From the NCBI RefSeq assembly GCF_014208035.1, contig NZ_JACHMK010000001.1, positions 248,001 to 312,000 on the forward strand: a DNA stretch of 64,000 bases. Reading direction: 5' to 3'. The notes under the pieces were generated by a model, which was given only the letters and a program-made list of their open reading frames with translations, had not been told where the DNA came from and did not search any database. Origin of the DNA: Schaalia hyovaginalis. GTDB taxonomy: Bacteria; Actinomycetota; Actinomycetes; Actinomycetales; Actinomycetaceae. Below are positions 38,042 to 47,424 of this stretch, piece after piece; the first letter of the stretch is position 1, and every line of letters starts with the position of its first letter. The position numbers and the translations under genes were made by a program.

Positions 38042-38793
38042 CGCGCCCCCTCCTTCGCGTCCTCGAGCGGAAGGGCGCCGCGGGCCCTCGCCCAGAAGAA
38101 GCGGACGACCAGGAGCGCGACGAAGAGGAGGAGGGAGGTGATGAGCCACTGCTCGGGTGCGGCGAACCAGGCGAGCGCCATTGCGAGGCCCGCGAGGAGC
38201 AGGGAGGGGACCTCCGCCCTCGTCCTGGCGGCATCGAGGGCGAGGACGATGAACATGGCGCACAGGGCGAAATCGAGACCCGGGATCGTCCCGGGGATCA
38301 AGGAGCCGAGGAGGACGCCGACGAGCCCCGAGGCCACCCATGCCGACTGGAGGAGCAGCTGCATCGCGAGGATCCTCGGCTCCGTCCAGCCGTTCGGGCG
38401 TGCGACCGTGAGGGCGTAGGCCTCGTCGACGAGGGCGTAGACCGAGTACAACCTGGCCGCCCGCCCCTTGACGACGGCGAGGGGGAAGGAGAAGGCGTAG
38501 AAGAGGTGGCGCGAGTTCACGAGGAGGATCGTCACCGCGACGGTCGCGAGCGGCGTGCCCGCCGAGGCGAGGGCGACCATGAGGAGCTCGGCCGAGCCGG
38601 AGTACGCGGTGAGCGACAGGGCGGGCGCCATCCACCAGGGCAGGGGGGACTGGGCGACGAGGAGCCCGAAGGCCAGTCCGAGGGGGATGTATCCCAGGGC
38701 CGCCGGAGCCGCGGTCTTCAGGCCCTCGATGATCTCGACCCGTGTCGATCGTGAGGGGATCTCACGGGATTCGGGCCGGGTCGCAGGAGTCAC
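38038..38793 (-). CDS. azlC: AzlC-family branched-chain amino acid export subunit
   Basis: The 251-residue membrane protein has about seven helices. AzlC motifs include PLGLAFGLL, AYSGSAELLMVAL, NSRHLFYAFSF and VDEAYALTV. It works with AzlD, coupled downstream. No regulator (for example an Lrp/AzlB protein) is adjacent. Confidence 0.9.
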   Translation of the reverse strand: MTPATRPESREIPSRSTRVEIIEGLKTAAPAALGYIPLGLAFGLLVAQSPLPWWMAPALSLTAYSGSAELLMVALASAGTPLATVAVTILLVNSRHLFYAFSFPLAVVKGRAARLYSVYALVDEAYALTVARPNGWTEPRILAMQLLLQSAWVASGLVGVLLGSLIPGTIPGLDFALCAMFIVLALDAARTRAEVPSLLLAGLAMALAWFAAPEQWLITSLLLFVALLVVRFFWARARGALPLEDAKEGAR

Positions 38794-38937
38794 GGGATCA
38801 TTGTCCGGGTCCGGGCCCCTTCTCGGCGGGGACGGCCGCTCCTCGGACCGCGGCGACCCGGGGCGCCCCGTCGTCCGGCACCGCCTTCGCCCTCGGCAAG
38901 AGCCCGCGCGCCTTCTCGCGGTCGAGGCCGGCGCGGA

Positions 38938-39807
38938 TCAGCCCCGGTCGGCGATGGGGGTCGACTGGTGGTGGACGAGGAGGGGCCCGCGACCCGGGTC
39001 GGGGGCCCAGACGCTGAGCTCGGCCGCCTGTCCGCCCTGCCAGCTCAGCGTGTAGGTCACCAGGATCGCGCCGCCCGCGTCCCGCACCTCGAATCGGCCG
39101 ACCTTCGGGCCGGGCGGCACGGGCCCTTCGAGTCCCGCGACGGTCCTCCCGTCGGGCCACACCCGCACGCAGCCCGGAGCGCGCAGTTCGGCGAGGGTCC
39201 CGGCGTCACGGCTCATCCACGCCTGGATGAAGCGCTTCTCGAGCTCGCGGATGTCGTAGGCCGGAGAGGGGGCGGCGCCCGGAAGGGGCGGTGCGGTCGG
39301 GTGAGCCGTCGGGGAGGGGGCGCCGGGCGCGCCGAAGCGCGGGCCGGGCGCGGGAGTGCGGCCCTCCTTGTAGGCTTCGGCGCAGCCGCGGGCGAGGTCG
39401 TCGGCCTTCTCGTTCATCGCGTGCCCGGCATGCCCCTTCACCCATTCGAAGGAGACGTCCCGGCCCTCGATGATGCGGTCGATCTCCTGGATGACCTCGA
39501 GGTTCTTGATCGGCTGCTTGTCCGCTTTGGTCCAAGCGCGCTTCTTCCAGGAGTGGCGCCACTTGGTGATGACGTTGATCGCGTATTGGGAGTCGGCGAG
39601 GATCTGGAGCCTCTCCGGGGCGAGGCCGGCCGCTTCGGTGGCTTTGAGGAGTTCGAGGATCGCGGTGAGCTCCCCGAGGTTGTTCGTCCCCTCCGGCCAG
39701 CCGCCCGCGTCCCAGTGGTCGTCGTCGACGACCCACGCCCATCCGGAAGGCCCGGGGTTGGACAGGGAGGAACCGTCGACTGCAGCCGTGATCGTCATGT
39801 CGGACAT
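38938..39807 (-). CDS. Ribonuclease HI with C-terminal NTF2/SnoaL-like extension
   Basis: The 289-residue protein carries a type I RNase H domain at about 1-145 with the catalytic acids visible: Asp in TAAVDGSSLS, Glu in NNLGELTAIL, Asp in ILADSQYAIN and Asp in VKGHAGHAMNEKADDLA. It removes RNA from RNA-DNA hybrids. A Pro-rich linker (150-185) leads to a 100-residue domain (IRELEKRFIQAWMSRDAGTL, AELRAPGCVRVWPDGRTVAG) that looks like an NTF2/SnoaL or DUF4440 fold. Usual RNase HI is about 155 residues. ATG 39807 is preferred over upstream Arg-rich extension. Confidence 0.88.
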   Translation of the reverse strand: MSDMTITAAVDGSSLSNPGPSGWAWVVDDDHWDAGGWPEGTNNLGELTAILELLKATEAAGLAPERLQILADSQYAINVITKWRHSWKKRAWTKADKQPIKNLEVIQEIDRIIEGRDVSFEWVKGHAGHAMNEKADDLARGCAEAYKEGRTPAPGPRFGAPGAPSPTAHPTAPPLPGAAPSPAYDIRELEKRFIQAWMSRDAGTLAELRAPGCVRVWPDGRTVAGLEGPVPPGPKVGRFEVRDAGGAILVTYTLSWQGGQAAELSVWAPDPGRGPLLVHHQSTPIADRG

Positions 39808-40089
39808 GGTATCGAGTCGAAGACGGGCCCCAGTGCTCGCTTCGCGGGTCTTTTCGCCCTCGACGGGACCGGGAACAGGCGCGAAGCGAGCAGCGGGACC
39901 CCTCACTCCCCGATGCCCATCGCCTTCGGACCGCGTGCTTCGACATGTACACGCCCGTCTTCGCCGGGACGCTCTGCCAGCGTATGCCGAAAGGATCCCG
40001 AGCCACCCGCGCATCTCAGCCTCGGGATGCTGCACTTCCAGGGCTTCCGGACAAGGGATTGAAGCGGGGCTCTCGCAGGGTAATGATCT

Positions 40090-40180
40090 TTGTTGATCAT
40101 GGGATGTCGACAATGGTCGAGAAGTCTCACTTGTTGATCGTTGTGCCTGTGCAATGTTCGACAAGGGGCAGTTGTTAATC
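40090..40180. promoter_or_regulatory. Three repeats at 41-bp spacing upstream of fic
   Basis: TTGTTGATC (40090-40098), TTGTTGATC (40131-40139) and TTGTTAATC (40172-40180) are exactly 41 bp apart, close to four helical turns. Between them lie TGTCGACAA (40105-40113) and TGTTCGACAA (40155-40164). The array occupies lower-GC DNA in the 409-base gap between rnhA-like and fic genes and is a strong operator candidate. The left part of that gap (39808-40080) holds nothing recognised. Confidence 0.65.
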
Positions 40181-40197
40181 ATTAAAGGCTGGTGAGC

Positions 40198-40287
40198 ATG
40201 CCTGTTCCCCTATATCTTGAGTGTTGTGGATGTCTCGAAGTTCAACAATGCCGCGATGGGCGACCTCGTCGAGATCACAGGGTCTGA
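40198..40287 (+). CDS. Possible leader ORF overlapping the start of fic
   Basis: ATG 40198 has AAAGG nine bases upstream and opens a 29-codon frame (MPVPLYLECCGCLEVQQCRD and nine more residues) ending at TGA 40285-40287. It overlaps the fic start in another frame, while fic lacks a clear ribosome-binding site. It may be a leader peptide, or a single-base indel may have separated it from fic. The protein itself is not family-like. Confidence 0.25.
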   Translation: MPVPLYLECCGCLEVQQCRDGRPRRDHRV

Positions 40288-41419
40288 TCCGATGAGAGGA
40301 GCGTGGACGCACCGCGCATTCGTTGCGGCGCCTCTCGGGGAGGATGAACCGGAGCTGTCCGCCGGGACGTACCGGGCCATTGCGGCTGCGGGTCGAGCGC
40401 TCGCGGCGCTCGACGCGACCGCGACACAACTCTCGAATCCCTATCTCCTCCGCACCCCCTCGTTGCGGCGCGAAGCGCAATCGACCTCCGCACTTGAAGG
40501 CACCTACGCCCCGCTCGATGAAGTTCTCACCGTTTCGGCTGACGCCCCTTCGAACCCGAGAATGCGCGAGATCCTCAACTACGTCGACATGGCGAATCTC
40601 GGTTTCGAATGGGTTGCGCAGGGGCGGCCATTCACCCTCGGTCTCCTTGAAGACCTTCAAGGACGGCTCATGCGGGGGACTTCCCTCGAAGGTGAATCCG
40701 GTCGTCTCCGCGACGGACAGGTCGTCGTCGGTCGCCGTGACGTGCCAGAACCCGGCCGCCCTGCGATCGAGGCCTCGCGATTCGTACCGTGTCCACCGGG
40801 GGACATGCTCCGTTCACGAGTCGAATCGCTCCTCGCATGGCTTCGCAGGGATCATGCAGGACGGATCGATCCGCTTGTTGAAGCGGGGATGGCGCACTAT
40901 CAGTTCGAGACGCTGCACCCCTTCAGGGACGGGAATGGACGACTCGGGAGATACCTCATCGTCCTTTCGCTGATGAAATCCGGTGTGCTCTCGGAGCCTA
41001 CGCTCACCGTTTCCCCGTGGTTCGAGGCGCGTCGCACCGAGTATTACGACGCTCTTCTCAGCGTAAGTACGGACGGCAACTGGAACGGATACCTCTCGTT
41101 CTTCGCGAGGGGCATCGAAACCTCCGCCACGGCGACACGCACGCAGATGCTTGCCCTCGTTGATGTGCAGGCCGAGTTGAAGGAGCAGGTTCGCGCCTCG
41201 AAGCTCCGGTCCGCGCAGGCCCCCGCCCTCATTGATATCGCGGTCGCCAATCCGGCGTTCTCCGTGGATCGGGTGATGGAGGAGACGGGGCTCTCCTACG
41301 CCAGGGCCAATGGCCTCGTCAAACAGGTCGAGGATCTCGGTCTCCTTCAAACGCTCAATCCGGGGTCCCGTCCACGCAGATTCTTCGCGCCGCGGGTCCT
41401 CGAGGTCCTCCTCGCCTGA
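40217..41419 (+). CDS. Fic-family AMP-transferase with inhibitory helix and winged HTH
   Basis: The product has up to 400 residues. The N-terminal part carries the inhibitory motif (S/T)xxxEG as STSALEGTYA near residue 93, marking a class II Fic. The Fic core has HPFRDGNGRLGR (catalytic His about 237). A C-terminal winged-helix (FSVDRVMEETGLSYARANGL) resembles regulators' DNA-binding domains. Fic enzymes transfer AMP to protein hydroxyls. Start codon uncertain: TTG 40217, GTG 40226 or ATG 40256. The wHTH could bind the repeat array upstream. No partner antitoxin gene is present, consistent with the built-in inhibitor. Confidence 0.9.
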   Translation: MSVVDVSKFNNAAMGDLVEITGSDPMRGAWTHRAFVAAPLGEDEPELSAGTYRAIAAAGRALAALDATATQLSNPYLLRTPSLRREAQSTSALEGTYAPLDEVLTVSADAPSNPRMREILNYVDMANLGFEWVAQGRPFTLGLLEDLQGRLMRGTSLEGESGRLRDGQVVVGRRDVPEPGRPAIEASRFVPCPPGDMLRSRVESLLAWLRRDHAGRIDPLVEAGMAHYQFETLHPFRDGNGRLGRYLIVLSLMKSGVLSEPTLTVSPWFEARRTEYYDALLSVSTDGNWNGYLSFFARGIETSATATRTQMLALVDVQAELKEQVRASKLRSAQAPALIDIAVANPAFSVDRVMEETGLSYARANGLVKQVEDLGLLQTLNPGSRPRRFFAPRVLEVLLA

Positions 41420-41422
41420 GGC

Positions 41423-43744
41423 TCACTCCCCGATGCCCACCTGCCCGAGCGCGAAGGCGAACTCCTCCGCGCGCGCGGCCCAGCGGCCCTCGCGCCCCGA
41501 GGGGCCGGCGTGACCGGCGACCATCTGAGTGCGCAGGACGATCGGACGCTCGCGGGCGAGGACCGGATCGCTCGCGGCTCCCGAGGCCTCGCGGAGGCGC
41601 TGGACCCACTTCGTCGGCTCGACGAATTCGACGCGCGTGTCGTTCACCGAGGTCGTCGCCATCACCGCGGGAAGCGGGACTCCTCCGGGGACGTTCTCAT
41701 AGGGCGTGTAGGCCTTCATCGCGGCGAAGACCTCGGGGTCCTCGATCGGGTTGCCCCACTCCTCCCACTCGCCGACCGTGAGCGGCAGCGACGGGTCGAG
41801 GATCGTCGTGAGCGCATCGACGAAGGGGACGCCCGCGATGACGACCCGGAAAAGGGAGGGCGCCATGTTGAGGACCGCGCCCATGAGGAGCCCGCCGGCG
41901 CTGCGGCCCTCCGCGATGAGGCGGTCGGGCGCGACCCAGCCCGAGTCGATGAGCCAGGAGCCCACGTCGATGAAGTCCTCGAAAGTATGCCGTTTGACCA
42001 GCATCTTCCCGTCCTCGTACCAGGCGCGCCCGAGTTCGCCGCCGCCGCGGACGTGCGCGATCGCGAAAACGAGGCCGCGTTCGAGGAGGGGCAGGCGCAG
42101 GGTCTCGAACTCCGGGTCGTAGGAGATCTCATAGGAGCCGTAGCCGATCTGCCAGCCGGCGTTCGTCCCGTCGGGCACGACATCGGCGCGATGGACGAGG
42201 GTGACGGGGATCCGTGTGCGGCCGTCGCGGCCCGTCACCCACACGCGCTCTTCGACGAAGCGGGAGGGATCCCACCCGGGGGCGCTCTCCTCCTTGAGCA
42301 GGCGGGTCCGACCGCCGGCGGGGTCGACCTGCAGCGTGAGGGGCGGCTGGATCTGCGACTGGAGGGACACGCGGAAGAAGCGGTCGCCGAATCGCGGTCC
42401 GGGCGCGGTCTGGATCGTCCGCACCTCGGTCTGCGAGTCGACGAAACGGCCCGGCCCCCACAGCTGCGCGATCTCCTCCGCGCTCAGGGGCCGAGGGCGG
42501 GAGCCCCGGTCGGCTTCGACGGGGAGGCGACGGGTCCGGTACTCGACCTGGGTGAGCGCCTTGGAGCGCATCGTGAGGAGCGCGCATCCTGCGAAGGCCT
42601 CGACTTCGAGGAGGCGCTCGCCCTCGGCCGCCTCGCGCAGGGAGATCCAGGTCTCGGCAGGGGCGAGGGGTGCGAGCGGTGCGAGACCGGGCAGCGCTTC
42701 GCCCGCAGCGCGGTTCTGGAGGGCCGCGCGCGAGAAGTCCGGGCCGACGGCGACGGCGGCGAAGCGCTCGTCGAGGTCGGCGGGCAGGGGCGCTGCCGCG
42801 AGGGAGCCTTCTCGGCTCGAGGCCGTATGGATGAGGAGCAGGTGGTCTCCGGCGGACTCGACCGAGACCTGAACATCCGGTGCGGATGCGACGAGCGGGA
42901 GGGGGCGGGAAGCGGGGAAGTGGGGCGACCAGGCCCACGCCCGTCCGGAGGTCGTCGAGGCCGATGCGATGATCACGAGGCGGGGGTCGGCCGAGTCGAG
43001 GATGCCCATCTCGAAGCGCTCGTCGTCCTCGACGAGGAGGAGGCGGTCCTCGTCCCGGGATGCGCCGAGCCGGTGGTGCCAGATCTCGCAGGAGCGCCAC
43101 GCCTCGTCGACGCCGACGTAGAGGAAGGACGCGGAGTCGGCCGCCCAGGCGAAGCCGTAGCCCGCGTCGGCGACTTCCTCGTCGATCGTCCGGCCGGTCG
43201 CGACCTCGCGGATGATCCACTGATGCCGTTCGTCGCCGGCGAGGTCGCGGGCCCAGGCGACGAGGCGCCCGTCGGGGCTGGGGACCAGGTCGGCGGCGCG
43301 GAAGAACTCGTGACCGGCGGCTTCGGCGTTCTCGTCGAGGACGAGCTCTTCGCCGGGGAGGGGCTCGTCGAGGGCGGGGGTCGGCGGGAGGTCCCGGGGG
43401 CCCAGCGCTTCGGCGGGCGCGGGGACGCGGTGGTGGGTCGCGTAGGAATCGCCTTCGCGCCAGCGCCGGAAGTACCAGAAGCCGCCCTCGAGGACGGGGA
43501 CGCTCACGTCGTCGAGTGCGGTGCGGGCCCTGACCTCCGTCTCGATCCGCTTCGCGAGCGGCGAGGTCGGGCGGCACGCCTCGTCGGCCCAGGCGTTCTC
43601 CGCATCGAGGTGGGCGACGACTTGGGGGTCGGATTCGTCGCGGAGCCAGTCCCAGCCGTCGTCGAAACGATCGGAGTGGATGTCGCGCACGCGGTATCCG
43701 AAGCGGCGCTCGGCGAGGGGAGGAAGGGAGGGCGTTTCGGTCAT
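41423..43744 (-). CDS. Prolyl oligopeptidase-family peptidase (oligopeptidase B-like)
   Basis: The 773-residue serine peptidase (S9A) has an N-terminal seven-bladed propeller region (about 75-430) and a C-terminal alpha/beta-hydrolase domain. Active-site motifs are GRSAGGLLMG (Ser), NDTRVEF (Asp) and the GHAGPSGR region (His). HVRGGGELGRAWYEDGKMLV and WLIDSGWVAPDRL are typical of this family, which cuts after basic residues in short peptides. No signal peptide. It converges with fic, with three bases between stops. Confidence 0.93.
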   Translation of the reverse strand: MTETPSLPPLAERRFGYRVRDIHSDRFDDGWDWLRDESDPQVVAHLDAENAWADEACRPTSPLAKRIETEVRARTALDDVSVPVLEGGFWYFRRWREGDSYATHHRVPAPAEALGPRDLPPTPALDEPLPGEELVLDENAEAAGHEFFRAADLVPSPDGRLVAWARDLAGDERHQWIIREVATGRTIDEEVADAGYGFAWAADSASFLYVGVDEAWRSCEIWHHRLGASRDEDRLLLVEDDERFEMGILDSADPRLVIIASASTTSGRAWAWSPHFPASRPLPLVASAPDVQVSVESAGDHLLLIHTASSREGSLAAAPLPADLDERFAAVAVGPDFSRAALQNRAAGEALPGLAPLAPLAPAETWISLREAAEGERLLEVEAFAGCALLTMRSKALTQVEYRTRRLPVEADRGSRPRPLSAEEIAQLWGPGRFVDSQTEVRTIQTAPGPRFGDRFFRVSLQSQIQPPLTLQVDPAGGRTRLLKEESAPGWDPSRFVEERVWVTGRDGRTRIPVTLVHRADVVPDGTNAGWQIGYGSYEISYDPEFETLRLPLLERGLVFAIAHVRGGGELGRAWYEDGKMLVKRHTFEDFIDVGSWLIDSGWVAPDRLIAEGRSAGGLLMGAVLNMAPSLFRVVIAGVPFVDALTTILDPSLPLTVGEWEEWGNPIEDPEVFAAMKAYTPYENVPGGVPLPAVMATTSVNDTRVEFVEPTKWVQRLREASGAASDPVLARERPIVLRTQMVAGHAGPSGREGRWAARAEEFAFALGQVGIGE

Positions 43745-43895
43745 GGGCCTACTCTAGGCGCGAGACGCGCCCCGCTCCCGTGCAGGGCCCGCCCCGCTCT
43801 TTAGCGGGGCGCGGAATGCGGGCCGGGGGAATGCTCGCCCGTCCGCTTGAAGTCCGCCTGTGCGCGACACGAGCGAGGAGGAATAGGGTCGGGGC

Positions 43896-44807
43896 GTGCC
43901 CTCCATGACATCGCGAACGCCCCTCGTCTCGACCGTCACCGATACCGCCCTCGTCTTCGAGGGCGGCGGGATGCGCAACGCCTATACCGCGGCGGTCGTG
44001 TCCGAGCTCCTCGCCGAGGGGCTCTTCTTCGACCACGTGTCGGGGATTTCGGCCGGTTCGTCCCACGTGTGCAACTACGTCTCGCGGGACCCTGCGCGCT
44101 CCTACGCGACCTTCGTCGACATCGTCGACGATCCCGAGTTCGGCGGTCTGGCGCATTTGCGCAGGGGCGAGGGGCTGTTCAACGCCGAGTACATCTACGA
44201 GCGGATCGCCCGTCCCGAAGGCGCGATGCCCTTCGACATCGCCACTTTCGTCGACAATCCGGCGACGACGAGGGTGGGGGCCTTCAATGCGAGCCGCGGT
44301 GCGATGCGCTGGTTCGCCAAGGAGGACATGTCGACCCTCGAGACGCTCGGGCCGGCGGTGAGGGCCTCGTCGACGCTGCCGATCCTCATGCCGCCGACCG
44401 TCATCGACGGGGACGTCTACGTCGATGGTGCGCTCGGACCGAACGGGGGCATCCCGCTCGACGCGCCGATGCGCGACGGCTACTCGAAGTTCCTCGTCAT
44501 CGCGACCCGGCCGCGCGACTACGTGAAGGGCGCGATGCGCCCGGTGGTCGGCGCGGCTCTGAAGATGAGGTTCCGCGATCTCCCCTCGGTGTACGAGGGG
44601 GTCGCACGGCGTCCGGCGCGCTACAACGCGGCGCGCGAGAAGCTCTTCGACCTCGAGGCCAGGGGGCGCGCCTACCTGTTCTTCCCCGAGACGATGCCGA
44701 TCTCGAACACGCAGATGCGCAAGTCCCGCCTGGAGACGGCCTACCGGTCAGGGCTCGCGCAGATCCGCAGGGAGATGCCCGCGATCAGGGACTTCCTCGG
44801 AGTCTGA
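43896..44807 (+). CDS. Patatin-like phospholipase / acyl hydrolase
   Basis: The 303-residue cytoplasmic-looking protein has a patatin domain: glycine-rich FEGGGMRNAYTAAVVSELLA (oxyanion), nucleophile Ser in GISAGSSH (GxSxG), and catalytic Asp in VDGALGPNGGIPL (DGA). It resembles the RssA/YjjU-type subgroup that deacylates phospholipids. GTG 43896 is taken; ATG 43905 is equally possible. Monocistronic. Confidence 0.9.
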   Translation: MPSMTSRTPLVSTVTDTALVFEGGGMRNAYTAAVVSELLAEGLFFDHVSGISAGSSHVCNYVSRDPARSYATFVDIVDDPEFGGLAHLRRGEGLFNAEYIYERIARPEGAMPFDIATFVDNPATTRVGAFNASRGAMRWFAKEDMSTLETLGPAVRASSTLPILMPPTVIDGDVYVDGALGPNGGIPLDAPMRDGYSKFLVIATRPRDYVKGAMRPVVGAALKMRFRDLPSVYEGVARRPARYNAAREKLFDLEARGRAYLFFPETMPISNTQMRKSRLETAYRSGLAQIRREMPAIRDFLGV

Positions 44808-44832
44808 GGGATTCTCGGCCGGGCCGCCCGCA

Positions 44833-44892
44833 GCGCAGGGGCGGCGGACTCCGGAGGGGATGCGATCCCCCATCAGTCGCCGCCCCCTGCGC
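44833..44892. terminator. Nested hairpins between patatin and permease genes
   Basis: An outer stem (44833-44850 with 44875-44892, two single-base bulges) encloses an inner perfect stem GGGGAT/ATCCCC (44856-44870). It lies between two converging stops and can end transcription in both directions. Confidence 0.68.
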
Positions 44893-44898
44893 TCGGGG

Positions 44899-47424
44899 TC
44901 ACTCGGTTGCGAGGGCCTCCACCGGGCTCGTCTTCGCGGCCCTGCGCCCCGGCCACCATGAGGCGGCGAGCGCGGCGAGGACGGAGCCCGCGACGACCGC
45001 GCCGAGGATCGGCCAGGGGATCGAGATGATCGTCCGGTCGATCTCCTCGAAGGGCAGCGCGTAGGTGCCCGCGATCCCGAAGCCGACGCCGAGGAGGAGG
45101 CCGAGGGTCGATCCGGCGAGTGCGATGATGAGCGCTTCGAGGGCGAGCATCCGCTGGATCCCTCGCTTGGTCGTGCCCAGGGCGCGCAGCAGCCCGTTCT
45201 CGCGCGTGCGCTCGGCGACCGACAGGCCGAGGGTGTTCGTCACGCCGACGAGGGCGACGACGACGGAGACGGCGAGCAGACCGACGACGATGGCGAGGAT
45301 CGCGTCGATGGTCTTCGTGTAGGTCTGCCTTTCGAGGGCGGGGCCGAAGACCATGTAGGAGGGGTCGAGGGAGAGGAGGCGCGATTGGAGCCCCTGGACG
45401 TCCTCGGAGCCGGTCTTGACGACGATGGTGGCGATCGGGGCGTCCGGCGCGATCCTCTTGAGGGAGGCCGCCGAGAGCTGGATCTGGCCGTAGGGGATCT
45501 TCTCATTCGCCTCGGCGGTGAAGTCCGCGCAGGAACCGCCCTCGGCGCACACCCGCATCTTCTCGCCGTCCCCGGCCAGATCGGAGGGGACGCGGACGAT
45601 CGAGTCCGGGATCGCCTCGACGGGGGCGTGGGCGACGGGGGTGAGATCGGGAATCCCCTGCAGCGAGACGAATGAGTCGGGATCCGCCGCTGTTCCGGCT
45701 TGAGCTCCGCCGTTCGTCGTATTCGCGGCGCTCTCGATGGTCCCGGCGGCTCCGCGCACTCCGATCGCGGCGTCGACGCCCTCGAGGTCCTGGATCCGTG
45801 CGAGTTCGGCCTCGGAGAGGGCCCCCGAAGGAGTCGAGACGTTGAGGTCGTAGGGGTAGTGGGCGTAGACCTCGGTCTCCAGGGTCGCCTTCGTCGAGGA
45901 GGCGCCGACGCTCATCATCGTGATGAGGGTGACGCCGATGGCGATCGCGATGCCTGTGGAGGCGGTGCGCCCCGGGTTGCGCAGGGCGTTGCCCCGGGCG
46001 AGCCTCCCGGTCGTGCCGCGCGCGAGGGCTCCCCAGGCGCGCGCGAGCAGGGGGACGATCCCCAGTCCCGCGACCATCATGGCGACGAGGATGACCATGC
46101 CGGAGGAGAAGGCGATGAGGAAGGAGGATTCGCTGCCCCGGTTCTGGAGGCCGTAGGCCATGCCCGCAGCCCCGAGGGCGGCGACGAGGAGGGAGACGGT
46201 GAGGAGGATCCTGTGGGAGCGCGCCGATCCGGTGCGTTCGGCCTCCGCGTTCGCGAGGGCCTCCATCGGGGTGAGGCGCCCCATTGCGAGGGCGGGGCGC
46301 AGACCCGCCAGGAGGGTCATGAGGGTGCCGAGCGCGAAGGTGCCGATGATCCTCGAGGGCGAGACGACGGTCTTCAGCGCCTCAGCCGCCCCCAGGAAGC
46401 CGAAGCCGGTGAGGACCCCCCAGCCGATGAGGAGGCCGATGAGGACGCCGATCGCGGAGGAGGCGAGCCCGACGAGGAGGGCTTCGCGCAGGAGGAGGGA
46501 TCGGATCTGGCGGCGGGTCGTGCCGACCGCGCGCAGGAGCGCGAGTTCGCGCGTCCGCTGCGTGAGGAGGACGCGGAAGGTCGAGGCGACGACGATCGAG
46601 GCGACGATGACGGAGATGATCGGGAAGACGAGGAGCACGACCTGGATCCCGGTGGATCCGGCTGCGAGGTCCTTGAGGGCCTGTTCGCGCGCCTCGTCGG
46701 CGGTCTTGACCTCGAGGTCCTGGTCGGCGAGGACGGCGGCGACGCTCTTGGAAAGGGCCTTGAGTTCGGCGTTCGAGGGCGAGGCCGCGCTGCTGGCGAT
46801 GAGGAGGCGGTTGGTCGAGGATTCGCCGTGGGAGGCGGCGTCGAGGCCCTGGGGCGTCATGACGGCGCTTTCAGGACGCAGGGTCGAATGGGGGAGGAGG
46901 GCGGAGACGGTGAAGGTGGCGGGAGAGGGGTTCTCGGCGAAGGCCGGGGCGATTTCGAGGGGGTCGCCGACGGACACGCCGAGACGGGAGGCGCTCACTT
47001 CGTCGAGGGCGATCTGCCCGGGTGAGGAGGGCAGGGATCCCGTCGAGGGCGTGGGCGCGGAGAAGGGCGTCGGCATGAGCGCCTGCACCATGAGGTTGGA
47101 GCGCGTCCCGTCCTTCGCGAGGAGGAGGTAGGCGGAGGAGACGGGGGCGACGGCGCCGACCCCTTCGACCCCGTCGATTCTGGGGATGAGGGCTTTGAGG
47201 GCGTCCCGCCCGTCGGCGTTGGTCGGGGAGAAGTCGTTTCCGGGGGAGACGATGACCGAGGCCCCCTTGTATTCGGAGGCGGTGATGCGTTCGAGGACGG
47301 CGTTCATCCCGTTGCCGAGGGCGAGGAAGGCGAGGACGAAGGCTGTGGAGATGGCGACCGCGAGACCGGTCGCGATGTAGCGGCGCGCATGGGAGCGCAG
47401 GTTCGCGCGGAGGAGGCGGTTCAT
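44899..47424 (-). CDS. Large FtsX-type ABC transporter permease
   Basis: The 841-residue membrane protein has an N-terminal helix, an extracellular domain (about 45-260), three helices, a central pair, a second extracellular domain (about 540-700) and three terminal helices, the plan of full-length MacB/LolC-like double permeases. Coupling motifs TRELALLRAVGTTRRQIRSL and TRENGLLRALGTTKRGIQRM occur after each set. ATG 47424 overlaps the ATPase stop by ATGA. Substrate unknown. Confidence 0.92.
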   Translation of the reverse strand: MNRLLRANLRSHARRYIATGLAVAISTAFVLAFLALGNGMNAVLERITASEYKGASVIVSPGNDFSPTNADGRDALKALIPRIDGVEGVGAVAPVSSAYLLLAKDGTRSNLMVQALMPTPFSAPTPSTGSLPSSPGQIALDEVSASRLGVSVGDPLEIAPAFAENPSPATFTVSALLPHSTLRPESAVMTPQGLDAASHGESSTNRLLIASSAASPSNAELKALSKSVAAVLADQDLEVKTADEAREQALKDLAAGSTGIQVVLLVFPIISVIVASIVVASTFRVLLTQRTRELALLRAVGTTRRQIRSLLLREALLVGLASSAIGVLIGLLIGWGVLTGFGFLGAAEALKTVVSPSRIIGTFALGTLMTLLAGLRPALAMGRLTPMEALANAEAERTGSARSHRILLTVSLLVAALGAAGMAYGLQNRGSESSFLIAFSSGMVILVAMMVAGLGIVPLLARAWGALARGTTGRLARGNALRNPGRTASTGIAIAIGVTLITMMSVGASSTKATLETEVYAHYPYDLNVSTPSGALSEAELARIQDLEGVDAAIGVRGAAGTIESAANTTNGGAQAGTAADPDSFVSLQGIPDLTPVAHAPVEAIPDSIVRVPSDLAGDGEKMRVCAEGGSCADFTAEANEKIPYGQIQLSAASLKRIAPDAPIATIVVKTGSEDVQGLQSRLLSLDPSYMVFGPALERQTYTKTIDAILAIVVGLLAVSVVVALVGVTNTLGLSVAERTRENGLLRALGTTKRGIQRMLALEALIIALAGSTLGLLLGVGFGIAGTYALPFEEIDRTIISIPWPILGAVVAGSVLAALAASWWPGRRAAKTSPVEALATE

